From an uncultured Oscillospiraceae bacterium (GTDB lineage: Bacteria; Bacillota; Clostridia; Oscillospirales; Oscillospiraceae), in assembly GCA_944385415.1 (NCBI GenBank), contig CALWXC010000012.1, positions 1 through 64,000 on the forward strand: a DNA stretch of 64,000 bases. Reading direction: 5' to 3'. A program made the translations under genes and the position numbers. The notes beneath the pieces were generated by a model, which saw only the letters and a list, made by a program, of their open reading frames with translations, was not told where the DNA came from and ran no database searches. This document shows positions 6,952 to 15,819 of this stretch, one piece after another (the first letter of the stretch is position 1; each line of letters starts with the position of its first letter).

Positions 6952-9720
6952 TCAATAACCGCCGGTCAGGCCAGCCAGAGCCGCACTCTGGGAGTTCATC
7001 TGATTGATCAGCAGTTCCAGCTGCGTAAACTTGTTAGTGTAGTAGTCCACCTTATCGGACATTTTGCTCTGCCAGCTGGAAATCTGCTCATCGATTTCTT
7101 CCATCTTGTCCAGCATGGTATTATCCAACGCCGCTGTCGGAGCATACTTGGAACCAGCTTTTTCAATAAGAATACCCTTCGTGGCACCAGTAGTGGCAGC
7201 ATAGCGGTCAGTAACTTTCTGGATGGACGCCATGAGACCATCGCTGCTAGCACCGCTTGACTCACTTTTCGTAAATGCATCCCGGACGCCATCCAAATCG
7301 TTTTCCAGTGCAGCCCGCAGCTTTGTCTCATCCAGCGTAATTGTGGACAGGCCATCTTCGTAACTGGTAGAGAGTCCGATAGAACGCAGATACGCACTAT
7401 CGCCATTAGAGGTCACAGCGCCCTGCAGAGCGGAGTAAAGACTGGACAGATCCCGGTCCATAAAGAGAATACCAGTCTTTGCTTTTTCCTCATAGGCTTT
7501 GATTTCACTCTCCGTCATACCCTCCTCGTCCTCAGGAGTCAACGGCTCATATCTGCCTCCGCCCTTGGTTCCATCCGCTTTTTTCAGTGGCTGGTCAGAA
7601 TAAGCTTTCTTGATCTCTGTGACCATCGCGTTGTAGTCGGTAACCATCTGCTTGATGGCATCAAAGACCTTATCCGTATCCGTCTTACTGGAGAAAGTAA
7701 CACCCTCGCCATCAGCATCCATAGACGGGCGGGACAGGAACGCTTTTGCATCATCGCCCACAGCAGTAATCGCCACTTCCGTACCGTTACGGAATACCTG
7801 GTATCCCTTCTTGACTGGGTCATACTGCAATGTGTACCCGTTTCCCAGCGCTTCCTGAAGCTGAGATTCTATCTCCGCCACGGTCGTTTCCGATGTAATT
7901 CCCGTCAGCGTAACTGGACTGTCCAACCCCTCTACGGTAAATTGCAGCTGATCTCCCTTAATGCCAAGATCGCTTGCCGTAGTTGCAGAGGTGTCCAACT
8001 GATTGAACGTACCTTCCAGCGTAATGGTCAGGCCGTCCAGTTCCACAGTGTTGGAGCTGCGGGTCATCTCCACAGTTTTTCCGTTAATCGTAGCGGTAAA
8101 CACAGCATCCTTACCTGCCACATAGCCTGTTGCAGTCTCCGGGTTCACAGCACCGCCAAACAGTGCCGCTGCCAAGTTTGCGCTGCCGTCTTCATTCTCC
8201 GCACCAAATTCAATCCGCCCGCCTGTACCGCTGTCTTTGGCTGTAAATACATATTCGTTCGTCAGCTTGGAATAACTTACGGTAACACCAGCTTCAGTAT
8301 TGGAATTAATGCTATTGATGATTGTCTCCAGAGCCGTATCCTCTGTATATTGGCCAATCTCTACCCCATTAATGGTCACACCGTATAGGAACTTTCCATC
8401 ATTATCCAGTCGATTGCCGGCCTTATCAACACGGTTTCCTTCCTCATCGAAATAGTTTCCGTCTTTTTCGGTGATTTTACCAACTGCTTGCAACGGTGTC
8501 ATGCCTTTCAATTTGCCATTTTCATCTTTCTTCAGCAAATCTTCCAGCGTTTTTGTGGTATCCAAATACGAGGTCATGGCTCCGTCCATGCCTAGCAGCT
8601 CTTTTGCAGAAGAAGTAACGGAAAGGGTGTCCGTGCCACTGACAGTAAAAGACAGTTGATCGCCTTTTATTTCCGCTGTGATTTTACCTGCGCCAAATGC
8701 GTTGGTAAGTTTTTCGTTGACAGTCCGCGCAAACGCATCCTGGAAGCTCTCTCCTTTATTGGGCACAATACCGTCCAGCTTGATCTGTTTCGTCTGGCCA
8801 TTCAGCGTCACGCTCAAGCTTTTGTCTGCTAAATACTCCGCTGTGTCAACCTCTTGTGTCACATTGTTGGTCTTCAAAGAGAACGTATTTTTTTTCTCGT
8901 TCACCACATTTGTTAAATTATTAACATATTTTGAGAAATTACCAGAAGCCCCCTTAATATAGACGCTATTGCCGGAACTACGCTTATCCTTCAAAGTAAT
9001 TGTGCCATCTTCACTCACTGTTGCGGAAATACACTCACTGGCCTTGTAGGTAGTACCATCAATGACAATTTCTTCTTCGCCCAACTTTTCGTTGATGGCT
9101 TTCTGTAGCTTCTCCGTATCCAAATGGCCTTTTTCATCTGCAAAAGTATCCAGTTCTCCAAAATCAATGGTAACGCTCTTGGTACCATACGCCAGTGTCA
9201 AAGAACCGTCCATTGAACTAATGGTCGTCTTTTCCCCCAAGGTCACCTCATTGCCGCCAGTAATCGTAATCTTACCGTTGCTCTCCGTGGCGCCTAGGGA
9301 ATTGCTAACAGTATATTTAGTATTTGTAGCCAGTTGAGATACGCCGTCAATAGTAATATCGCTGCTGCTCTTGCCATTTGCTGTGATCTTATCAGCATAT
9401 TTACCCATGGCTGTAGTAATAACTGCATTATTAAAAAACGACGTACTCATCAGGTTCGTGGTAGAGTAGGCATAAGAAGTATACTTTCTGCTGAATTCCA
9501 CCAATTTATCAGAGATACTCTGATAGGCCGTTTGCTGCCACTGGAGCTTGGTCTTGTTCTGCTGAAGCTGCAGGATCTTCTGCTGATACCCCTGCACCAT
9601 GCCTTCAATCATAGCCTCGGTATCCATGCCGCTGGCCAGGCCGGTGATCATATTGTTTGTCCGGCTACCAAAAACGCTGCTGGACGAGTTGCTGCTCATA
9701 AGACTGGAAATTGATGCCAT
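6952..9720 (-). CDS. fliD: Flagellar filament cap protein FliD (hook-associated protein 2)
   Basis: It caps the growing filament and helps flagellin fold. The N-terminus (ASGMDTEAMIEGMVQGYQQK) and the C-terminal coiled region (MEEIDEQISSWQSKMSDKVDYYTNKFTQLE, ending near GLTGGY) are typical. At 922 residues it is far longer than the usual 450-550; the excess is a central insert of repeated beta-rich modules with short Asp/Gly/Asn-rich turns. The central part is also AT-richer than its ends. The ATG is preceded by AAGGAG. It is the first gene of a fliD-fliS-fliT-like unit behind a sigma-28-type promoter. Confidence 0.95.
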   Translation of the reverse strand: MASISSLMSSNSSSSVFGSRTNNMITGLASGMDTEAMIEGMVQGYQQKILQLQQNKTKLQWQQTAYQSISDKLVEFSRKYTSYAYSTTNLMSTSFFNNAVITTAMGKYADKITANGKSSSDITIDGVSQLATNTKYTVSNSLGATESNGKITITGGNEVTLGEKTTISSMDGSLTLAYGTKSVTIDFGELDTFADEKGHLDTEKLQKAINEKLGEEEIVIDGTTYKASECISATVSEDGTITLKDKRSSGNSVYIKGASGNFSKYVNNLTNVVNEKKNTFSLKTNNVTQEVDTAEYLADKSLSVTLNGQTKQIKLDGIVPNKGESFQDAFARTVNEKLTNAFGAGKITAEIKGDQLSFTVSGTDTLSVTSSAKELLGMDGAMTSYLDTTKTLEDLLKKDENGKLKGMTPLQAVGKITEKDGNYFDEEGNRVDKAGNRLDNDGKFLYGVTINGVEIGQYTEDTALETIINSINSNTEAGVTVSYSKLTNEYVFTAKDSGTGGRIEFGAENEDGSANLAAALFGGAVNPETATGYVAGKDAVFTATINGKTVEMTRSSNTVELDGLTITLEGTFNQLDTSATTASDLGIKGDQLQFTVEGLDSPVTLTGITSETTVAEIESQLQEALGNGYTLQYDPVKKGYQVFRNGTEVAITAVGDDAKAFLSRPSMDADGEGVTFSSKTDTDKVFDAIKQMVTDYNAMVTEIKKAYSDQPLKKADGTKGGGRYEPLTPEDEEGMTESEIKAYEEKAKTGILFMDRDLSSLYSALQGAVTSNGDSAYLRSIGLSTSYEDGLSTITLDETKLRAALENDLDGVRDAFTKSESSGASSDGLMASIQKVTDRYAATTGATKGILIEKAGSKYAPTAALDNTMLDKMEEIDEQISSWQSKMSDKVDYYTNKFTQLELLINQMNSQSAALAGLTGGY

Positions 9721-9762
9721 AATAATTCACTCCTTAAAAACCATCTGGTTTGATACGTCCGA

Positions 9763-9791
9763 TTGACAAATACTGCAATACCCGATAAAAT
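9763..9791 (+). promoter_or_regulatory. Sigma-A promoter of the parA-comFB unit
   Basis: TTGACA, 17 bases, TAAAAT: a full -35 match and five of six at -10. It lies about 120 bases before the parA start. It faces the fliD promoter, so the two transcripts overlap in their 5' ends, and the pair is transcribed by a different sigma factor from fliD. Confidence 0.65.
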
Positions 9792-9831
9792 AATTATAGA
9801 TTATCAGTATTGCTGTTTCTTTTCATCTACT

Positions 9832-9858
9832 ATATCGGCCAAATATAAAGAAAAATAA
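9832..9858 (-). promoter_or_regulatory. Sigma-28-type promoter of fliD-fliS
   Basis: On the minus strand: TTAT, 17 bases, CGATAT, inside GGCCGATATA. The expected RNA start is about 105 bases before the fliD start codon. Same element and spacing as the MCP, cheA and flagellin sites. Confidence 0.75.
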
Positions 9859-9913
9859 GCCGTCTGTGCTGATTTCTTTTTTAGGTCAAAAAAACAGGAG
9901 GAATCGACCCAGG

Positions 9914-10702
9914 ATGCCTGCCACCATCACCACCATTACCAACCAGAAAGGCGGCGTCGGTAAAACCACTACCGCCGCCGCTCTGTTGTCCTGCCTGTCC
10001 CAGCGGGGCGCCCGGGTCCTGGGTGTGGATCTGGACCCCCAGGGCAGTCTCGGCTTCAGCATGGGTTTGGATATTGAGCACTGCGCCACCATCTATGACG
10101 TCTTTCGCGGCGTTGCCGAACCGGCAGATGTCATTCGCTCCACCGATGTCTGTGATGTTCTGCCGTCCAATATTTTGCTTTCCGCTGCCGAGATGGAGTT
10201 CAACAAGCCCGGCCGGGAATTTCTTCTCAAAGCCGCCTTGTCCAAGGTGGCCGACGGCTACGACTATATTCTGATTGACACACCTCCGGCCCTGAACATT
10301 CTCACGGTCAATGCCTATGTGGCTTCAGACAGCCTGATCATTCCCATGGCGCCAGAGGTCCTGAGTCTGCTGGGCGTGTCTCAGATTAAGGAGACAATTG
10401 AAAGCGTTCGCAGCTATTATAACTCCCGTCTTCAGGTGCTGGGGATTCTTCTCAACCGCTACAACGGTCGGTTAAATCTCAGCCGTGAAATGCTGGAGCT
10501 GGCTCAGGAAATTGCCCGGCAGCTGAATACCCGAGTATTTGACAGCAAAATTCGCAGTAGTGTTTCTGTGGCAGAGGCCCCGGCCCACGGCCAAAGCATC
10601 AACGACTATGCCCCCCGCTCCAAGCCCGCTCTGGACTTTGCGGCCCTGTGTGAGGAGATTGCCGGCGATGTCTTCCCCCTGCCCACCGAGGAGGTAGACT
10701 AA
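9914..10702 (+). CDS. ParA/Soj-type ATPase (orphan, no parB)
   Basis: A 262-residue deviant Walker ATPase that positions cargo by ATP-driven DNA or membrane binding. Motifs: KGGVGKTTT near residues 12-20 with the signature Lys, switch I VDLDPQGSLG, Walker-B-like DTPPALN near 122. It resembles Soj, not FlhG/MinD: switch I is LDPQGSLG and there is no C-terminal amphipathic helix I can see. AGGAGG precedes the ATG by 12 bases. The next gene begins directly after its stop codon. No ParB and no centromere-like repeats are nearby, which points to an orphan system for proteins rather than DNA. Confidence 0.88.
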   Translation: MPATITTITNQKGGVGKTTTAAALLSCLSQRGARVLGVDLDPQGSLGFSMGLDIEHCATIYDVFRGVAEPADVIRSTDVCDVLPSNILLSAAEMEFNKPGREFLLKAALSKVADGYDYILIDTPPALNILTVNAYVASDSLIIPMAPEVLSLLGVSQIKETIESVRSYYNSRLQVLGILLNRYNGRLNLSREMLELAQEIARQLNTRVFDSKIRSSVSVAEAPAHGQSINDYAPRSKPALDFAALCEEIAGDVFPLPTEEVD

Positions 10703-11587
10703 ATGGCAACAAAGAAAAACAACCGCAGCAGCAAGACGGACCATGTTTTGAGTCTGCTGTCCAACAGCAGCGCCCCGGAGCCGGTCGCAGAAGAAGTTCC
10801 TGCGGCGGATGCTCCCACCGGTGAGGCGCCAGCAACAGCAGCACCAGCATCGCCTGCCGCAGAAGCTCCCTCCAGTAACAGTCAGCGGCTGTCGCCGCCC
10901 ATCCTGGAGGTGGCCCGCACCAACAATGAAGCTTTGGAGGAAGCCATTCACCAGGCTCTGGAAGCTGCCTTTGAAGAGGATATGCCCGCTCCGCCTGCAC
11001 CGGAGGAATCCACGCCTCCGTTGGAACCCCTTGCTCCGCCGGAAACGGCGTCTGTGCCGGTATCGGAGGCCGCGCCCTCTGTGTCTGCATTGGCTGATAC
11101 GCCTGTGCCGCCACCCATGGAGGAATCGGCCCCTATTACAGAACCGGCCGTTTTGGCAGTATCGGAACCGGTGACCGATCCGACGCCCACAGCAGAGCCG
11201 GAGCCGATTGCAACCCCGGTCGCTCCCTCCCCGAAATCTACGCCGGAACCGGATACAGCTGCATCTGTTGTGCCGTCAGACCCGGAAGCTGCTGCCACTC
11301 GGCAAGTTCTGCCGGACGGGTCTCGAATGATCAATGTCATGGAATATCTGGTGAGCCAGAAGGTGGAGTACTACGCCCGCATGTTCCAGCTGTGCTGCTG
11401 TCCCCGCTGTCTGGCGGATTCCATGGCCCTGGCGCTGTCCAGGCTCCCGGCAAAATATGTAGTCCTGCCGGAACAATCCTACCGTCCTATGCTGAGCTTT
11501 CTGGAAGCCAAGTTTGATTCCATGGTAACCGCACAGGTCATTTATGCCTGTAAACAGGTATTGGAAGCACCTCGCCACAATCTATAA
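10703..11587 (+). CDS. Proline-rich protein with C-terminal ComFB domain; probable ParA partner
   Basis: 294 residues in three parts. First, a short basic N-terminus (ATKKNNRSSKTDHVLSLLSN). Second, a disordered Pro/Ala/Glu linker broken by one helix near 63-95 (LSPPILEVARTNNEALEEAI). Third, a ComFB domain near 208-290: INVMEYLV, the cysteine cluster CCCPRC at about 231-236, the ALALSRLPAKYVV motif. ComFB proteins have been reported to bind cyclic dinucleotides; whether this one does is unknown. It starts directly at the parA stop, so they form one unit. The basic N-terminus is like the ATPase-activating peptides of ParA partners (inference). Confidence 0.8.
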   Translation: MATKKNNRSSKTDHVLSLLSNSSAPEPVAEEVPAADAPTGEAPATAAPASPAAEAPSSNSQRLSPPILEVARTNNEALEEAIHQALEAAFEEDMPAPPAPEESTPPLEPLAPPETASVPVSEAAPSVSALADTPVPPPMEESAPITEPAVLAVSEPVTDPTPTAEPEPIATPVAPSPKSTPEPDTAASVVPSDPEAAATRQVLPDGSRMINVMEYLVSQKVEYYARMFQLCCCPRCLADSMALALSRLPAKYVVLPEQSYRPMLSFLEAKFDSMVTAQVIYACKQVLEAPRHNL

Positions 11588-11591
11588 TGCC

Positions 11592-11630
11592 AAACGGGAG
11601 CGCTGCATACCGCAGCGCTCCCGTTTTATT
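11592..11630. terminator. Bidirectional terminator between comFB-domain gene and the long motility operon
   Basis: Perfect 15-base stem, AAACGGGAGCGCTGC / GCAGCGCTCCCGTTT, loop ATACC, followed by TTTTATT on the plus strand. It also ends the minus-strand operon. Its core GGGAGCGCTGCAT recurs in the hairpin near 3499. Confidence 0.9.
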
Positions 11631-11658
11631 GCAAATTTATGTAGATTTGAGCCGCGTC

Positions 11659-12966
11659 TTACACCGGCTGTGCAGCAGCCTCGTCTTCCGGCATATCCTC
11701 CGGCGGCAGCTGGTTGGGTTCGGGGCTGGTGATTTCCTTCCAAACCCGGTTGACTTCTTCCATGCAGTTGAAGTAAACACTGGTCAGCAGGTTGGTGGGG
11801 ATTCCCAATGCTTCCGCCAGATCATCAATCCGGCTCCAATCGGCTTCTTCATAGCTCAGAGCCAGATCATAGAGCATGCCGCAGCGGCCCGTCCGCTTCA
11901 GCAGCGCTTCCTTGACCTCATCCCGCAGCGGTACCTGCTCCAGAACCTCGTCCATGGGAGCATCGATCAAGTAATTCAGTGTGGAGAACATACCCATCAT
12001 ATAGGCATCCGGCTTGGAAATGGGCATATTTTTGGCATAATTCATCAAGGCACTGCAGAAGCTGGCCCGCATAAAGGACAGACGCAGGAAGTCCTCAGCG
12101 CCCTCTTCCAGCTGGTTCTCGGCGTTGCTGGCACTCAGCAGGTATGCCCACTGGCGCAGTTCACCCAAACCCATGATAACAATAGCCTGCCGCACGGTGT
12201 TGACCCGATGACGCAGGGCAAAATAACAGGAGTTGACCATCTTGAGAATGCCATAGGTCAGCGTAGCGTCCACGGAGATAATCCGCTCGATTTCCTCCAT
12301 GTTGGGCTCATCCCGCGTAATAGCCATCAGCAGACGGAAGAAGTTGCTCTGAAGATAACCACTGCTGTGGGCCTTGGTGGTCAGCTGGGAGGCCACGTAG
12401 GTTCCCTGCAACGCATCCACGCCTACCTGCATGGCTCTTTCATACAGCTCCTCGCTGTCCACCTCAGTGGCAATGCACTGCTTATTCATGCTGTGGGCAA
12501 TATCCACGATGTTTTTCAGGGTCATCTGAGAAGTCGTCTTCAGATTCAGCTTGATGTAATCAATGCTGTCCAACAGAGCCAGATACCGGGGGGCAAACTG
12601 GAATTCGTTGACGGCTACCTGATAGCCCTCTTTGACATACTGCTGAACAATGTGCATCGCCAGGGGATGGATAATCACACTGTCGTCAATCTGAATCACA
12701 ACCTCATCCTTGCCAAAGAGGCGGGGGGTTTTCTTCATCAGCAGGGTGGTGGTGAACGTCATGAAATTCAGTGTACCACGGAGCAATTTATCGGTATTCT
12801 GTGTCAAAAAGCTGTAGATGGTATCCGCCGCCGCGAAATCGGTGACCGTGACGCTGCGCTCACCGTCGCTAAATGCATGGTTTTCGCCGTGATAGCGGAT
12901 TTCATAGCCGATGGTCTTTTTATTGCAGTCCTTAATGGGCTGCCGCACAATGTATTTGCTGCTCAT
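11659..12966 (-). CDS. Degenerate EAL plus HDOD signalling protein (YuxH class)
   Basis: 435 residues. The N-terminal half is an EAL fold without catalytic residues: YEIRY replaces the EAL signature, NEFQFA replaces the DDFG-type motif and DYIKLN replaces DYIKLD. It is therefore probably a c-di-GMP-independent scaffold or a dead sensor. The C-terminal half (from about 205) is HDOD, starting FFRLLMAITRDEP and containing the SVDATLTYGILKMVNS helix. The end is an acidic Glu/Pro tail. It is the last gene of the long operon, 16 bases after cheV, with AGGAGG before its ATG. A role in signal relay to the motor is inferred from position. Confidence 0.85.
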   Translation of the reverse strand: MSSKYIVRQPIKDCNKKTIGYEIRYHGENHAFSDGERSVTVTDFAAADTIYSFLTQNTDKLLRGTLNFMTFTTTLLMKKTPRLFGKDEVVIQIDDSVIIHPLAMHIVQQYVKEGYQVAVNEFQFAPRYLALLDSIDYIKLNLKTTSQMTLKNIVDIAHSMNKQCIATEVDSEELYERAMQVGVDALQGTYVASQLTTKAHSSGYLQSNFFRLLMAITRDEPNMEEIERIISVDATLTYGILKMVNSCYFALRHRVNTVRQAIVIMGLGELRQWAYLLSASNAENQLEEGAEDFLRLSFMRASFCSALMNYAKNMPISKPDAYMMGMFSTLNYLIDAPMDEVLEQVPLRDEVKEALLKRTGRCGMLYDLALSYEEADWSRIDDLAEALGIPTNLLTSVYFNCMEEVNRVWKEITSPEPNQLPPEDMPEDEAAAQPV

Positions 12967-12982
12967 TTTAGGAAACGCCTCC

Positions 12983-13909
12983 TTAGATGCCGTTGCCGCT
13001 GACTTCCAACAGATGATCGATGACGCCGATGAGATGGCCGATTTCCGGCTTACTCAACTGTTCGTCAGCTCCCAGCTGCTTGCCCTTGATATACATCTCC
13101 GGTGTAATCAGAGAGGAGAAGATAATCAGAGGAATCTGCTGCAGGACGGGGTCATCTTTCATCAGCTTGGTCAGCCGGTGACCGTCCATCTGGGGCATCT
13201 CGATATCGGTAATTACTACCGCCACATGGTTAAACAAATCTTTGGACTCCCGGACTTTCTGCGCTTCCTCCCACAGCTCGGCGCCGTTGGAGAATGCCCG
13301 CAGGTTGTCATAGCCGGCCTTGCTCAACGCCTCCTGAATCATACGGGACAGAAGGATGGAGTCCTCGGCAATCCAAATGGGCTTGTCGCTGCGGTTGCGG
13401 TAGCCCATGTCCTCCACCTCTTTCATCTGGATGGTGGTCTCCGGGGCAATTTCCGCCACAATGCGCTCAAAGTCCAAAATGGTCACCAACTGCTGGCCGC
13501 ACTGGGCAATACCGGTGGCCACGCCGTCGGGGCCTCCGGACACGGTTTTGTCGGGCTTCTGGATATCCTGCCAGGAAATCCGGCTGATGCCCACAACAGT
13601 ATGAACCCGGAAAGCGATGTGCATCTTATTGAAGTTGGTGATGATGAACAGGTCCTTCTCACCCTTTTCCTCATCCTTCTGATTGAGGTACTTGGGCAGG
13701 TCCACCACGGTGATCACCTGATCTCTGGGCTTGAAGATACCCTCTACGGCCATATGGGAGTGGGGCATGGGGCGCACTTCCTGCGCCAGCATAATCTCCC
13801 GCACCTTGGCCACATTGATACCATACAGATTCCCGTCAATGGTAAACTGCATGATCTCGATCTCATTGGTTCCCGATTCCAGTAAAATGCCGTTTTTACC
13901 CTGATCCAT
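12983..13909 (-). CDS. cheV: Chemotaxis coupling protein CheV (CheW plus receiver)
   Basis: 308 residues. The N-terminal CheW-like domain (about 15-155: IEIMQFTIDGNLYGINVAKVREIM) couples receptors to CheA. The C-terminal receiver (about 178-308) has the acidic pair in WIAEDS, the phosphorylated Asp in VVITDIEMPQMDG and Lys in LSKPE. It acts in adaptation alongside CheC/CheD and CheB/CheR. It is followed by the EAL-HDOD gene and preceded by cheD, in the tail of the long operon. Confidence 0.95.
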   Translation of the reverse strand: MDQGKNGILLESGTNEIEIMQFTIDGNLYGINVAKVREIMLAQEVRPMPHSHMAVEGIFKPRDQVITVVDLPKYLNQKDEEKGEKDLFIITNFNKMHIAFRVHTVVGISRISWQDIQKPDKTVSGGPDGVATGIAQCGQQLVTILDFERIVAEIAPETTIQMKEVEDMGYRNRSDKPIWIAEDSILLSRMIQEALSKAGYDNLRAFSNGAELWEEAQKVRESKDLFNHVAVVITDIEMPQMDGHRLTKLMKDDPVLQQIPLIIFSSLITPEMYIKGKQLGADEQLSKPEIGHLIGVIDHLLEVSGNGI

Positions 13910-13939
13910 GGCGCTTTCCTCGCTCTCTTCATTCTTAAA

Positions 13940-14425
13940 TTACAGAATCTGTTCCGGCCGGTTGTAGCTGCGAATCCGACCCACGCCGGTGGCCACATCA
14001 AACAACATCGTTCTGGCCACGGTACCGCCCACATCCTCTTTTACAAGCCGGATATTCTCCCGCTTGAGGGTCATATGGGCGCTTTCAATGTTGCGCTGGC
14101 CAATGTTTCCCAGGCTGCCGCAGCCCGGCGTGTCGAACATCCGGGCGCCGCCAGCCATTTTGGCCACAATGCGGCTACGTTTGGCACCCTGGAGCTCCAT
14201 GCGGCGCAGCGTCTCCCGAATACCTGTATCGGCATATTTCAGCGGCGATGTCCGACCGGTTTCCATGTTGATGGGCAGCATCACATGGACCAGAGCCCCC
14301 AGTTTAATGACCGGGTCATAGAGACACACACCCACGCAGGAACCCAACGCATATGTAATCAGTTCTCCCTCCCGCTGGGCCATTTTCATATCGGCGATGC
14401 CGATTGTCAGTTTATTACTAGTCAT
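13940..14425 (-). CDS. cheD: Chemoreceptor glutamine deamidase CheD
   Basis: 161 residues. It deamidates receptor glutamines and is held by CheC. The catalytic Cys is in YALGSCVGVCLYDP and the His in GALVHVMLP, both in the usual positions. Its start overlaps the cheC stop by eight bases, so the partners are translationally coupled. The protein ends at a normal length for the family. Confidence 0.95.
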   Translation of the reverse strand: MTSNKLTIGIADMKMAQREGELITYALGSCVGVCLYDPVIKLGALVHVMLPINMETGRTSPLKYADTGIRETLRRMELQGAKRSRIVAKMAGGARMFDTPGCGSLGNIGQRNIESAHMTLKRENIRLVKEDVGGTVARTMLFDVATGVGRIRSYNRPEQIL

Positions 14426-15041
14426 CCAATACCCCCAGCTTTCTCAGCAGGAAGTTCAGGGAACGCACATCCGGCGACATCAGCAGGCGGCATGGCACCG
14501 TCCGGTCATCGTCAAAAATAAAATTGGTGCCAATGGCCATAATACAGTCCGACTGGCCGCCGAATTCCGCCATGGGCACTGCCATAATGGCACCCTGCAT
14601 ATCCACAGCAAAGGCCGGAACGGAAGGCCGAATTTTCATATTGGTCAGCCCCGACATGGCGTTGGTATAGGCGGAAATCATAATATTGCCCACTTCCCGC
14701 AGGGCAGATATATCCATCTCCTCCAGATCATCGAAGCTCTGGAAGGACCGTCCCAGGACGCAGGTCAGAACCTGCTCCACAAAGGCCGCCTGCTCGATGC
14801 AGAGAATAATACCGTTGATCTCGCCCTCCATGCGGGCCAGTACGCCGGCGGTGATGATTTCCGGGCCACCAATCCAGTCGATGGCTTCATTGTAACCCAT
14901 GATGCGGACCTCAGGCATCTCAATGCGAACACGCCGCCCAATCATGCCGGACAGGGCAGTGGCAGCATTACCGGTACCCATGCTGCCGATTTCCCGGAGC
15001 GTATCCAGTTCCATGCTGTTGAGTTCATTATAATTCTTCAT
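14418..15041 (-). CDS. cheC: CheY-P phosphatase CheC
   Basis: 207 residues. Two active-site helices of the CheC/FliY/CheX family are visible: MELDTLREIGSMGTGNAATAL at the start and ISALREVGNIMISAYTNAMS near residue 108. Each contains the Glu-x2-Asn type pattern, though the first helix has Ser in place of the second Asn position, as often happens. It dephosphorylates CheY-P and binds CheD. Coupled to cheD downstream; preceded by flgG. Confidence 0.95.
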   Translation of the reverse strand: MKNYNELNSMELDTLREIGSMGTGNAATALSGMIGRRVRIEMPEVRIMGYNEAIDWIGGPEIITAGVLARMEGEINGIILCIEQAAFVEQVLTCVLGRSFQSFDDLEEMDISALREVGNIMISAYTNAMSGLTNMKIRPSVPAFAVDMQGAIMAVPMAEFGGQSDCIMAIGTNFIFDDDRTVPCRLLMSPDVRSLNFLLRKLGVLDD

Positions 15042-15058
15042 TTGTCCACACCATCCTG

Positions 15059-15802
15059 TCAGTTGGCCAGATTAACCACCGTAGTTTCCACCTCATCGGC
15101 AGTTGTCATCATGCGGAGCGCATAGCTGTATGCCCGCTGGGCTTCAATGACCTTGCCCAGCTCTGTGGCCAGATCCGCATTGGAGGACTCCAGATAGCCC
15201 TGACGCACCTCAGCCTGACTGAGCCAGATCTGTCCGTTCTTCTCGCCGGCTACAAACCGGCCGCTACCCACATGCTGCAGGCCATCCTGATACTGAATGG
15301 TAAAGACACCCACGGGCTGGACATCGTCATAACCGCCGTCCTCCACCTCAATGGGGTAGCCCTGGCGGTCCAGGACCTGCCGTCCCTCGCCGTCGGTCAG
15401 ATAGAAAACCTGCTCATAGTACGGCTCTTCGCCCTCTTCCTCCACCAGTCGCTGGTAGGAGCCCAAGGCAAAGGAGCCATCCCGGGTAAAGGAAATCTCC
15501 TCTGTCTCCGGGTCATAGAGGCCGAAGTAGCCCTCGCCAATGATGGCGTAATCCTGGGACCGTCCGGTCTCCTCGATGGCTGCACTGCTGAAGTCGGTGC
15601 CGGTGGATACCACAGCTGCACCGCTGCCTCTGGGCAGATCTCCTTCGGTGCCCTCCACCATACCGTACATCAAAGCGCCGAAAGACGCCCGCTCGGCCTT
15701 GAAGCCGTAGGTGTTGACGTTGGCAATATTGTTGGACTGGACATCCATCTTCTTCATCTGCTGCTGAGCGCCGGTGGCAGCGCTGTAAAAACCTTGAATC
15801 AT
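15059..15802 (-). CDS. flgG: Distal rod protein FlgG (FlgG/FlhP-like)
   Basis: 247 residues of the flagellar rod/hook family, exported through the basal body. N-terminus MIQGFYSAATGAQQQMKKMDVQSNNIANVNTYGFK and C-terminus SNADLATELGKVIEAQRAYSYALRMM form the coiled-coil D0 part. The second of two paralogues in tandem (17 bases apart). The exact naming of the pair, FlgF/FlgG or FlhO/FlhP, is uncertain; both are distal rod components. SD GGAGGTAG precedes the ATG. Confidence 0.8.
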   Translation of the reverse strand: MIQGFYSAATGAQQQMKKMDVQSNNIANVNTYGFKAERASFGALMYGMVEGTEGDLPRGSGAAVVSTGTDFSSAAIEETGRSQDYAIIGEGYFGLYDPETEEISFTRDGSFALGSYQRLVEEEGEEPYYEQVFYLTDGEGRQVLDRQGYPIEVEDGGYDDVQPVGVFTIQYQDGLQHVGSGRFVAGEKNGQIWLSQAEVRQGYLESSNADLATELGKVIEAQRAYSYALRMMTTADEVETTVVNLAN

Positions 15803-15819
15803 GGTACTACCTCCAACCC

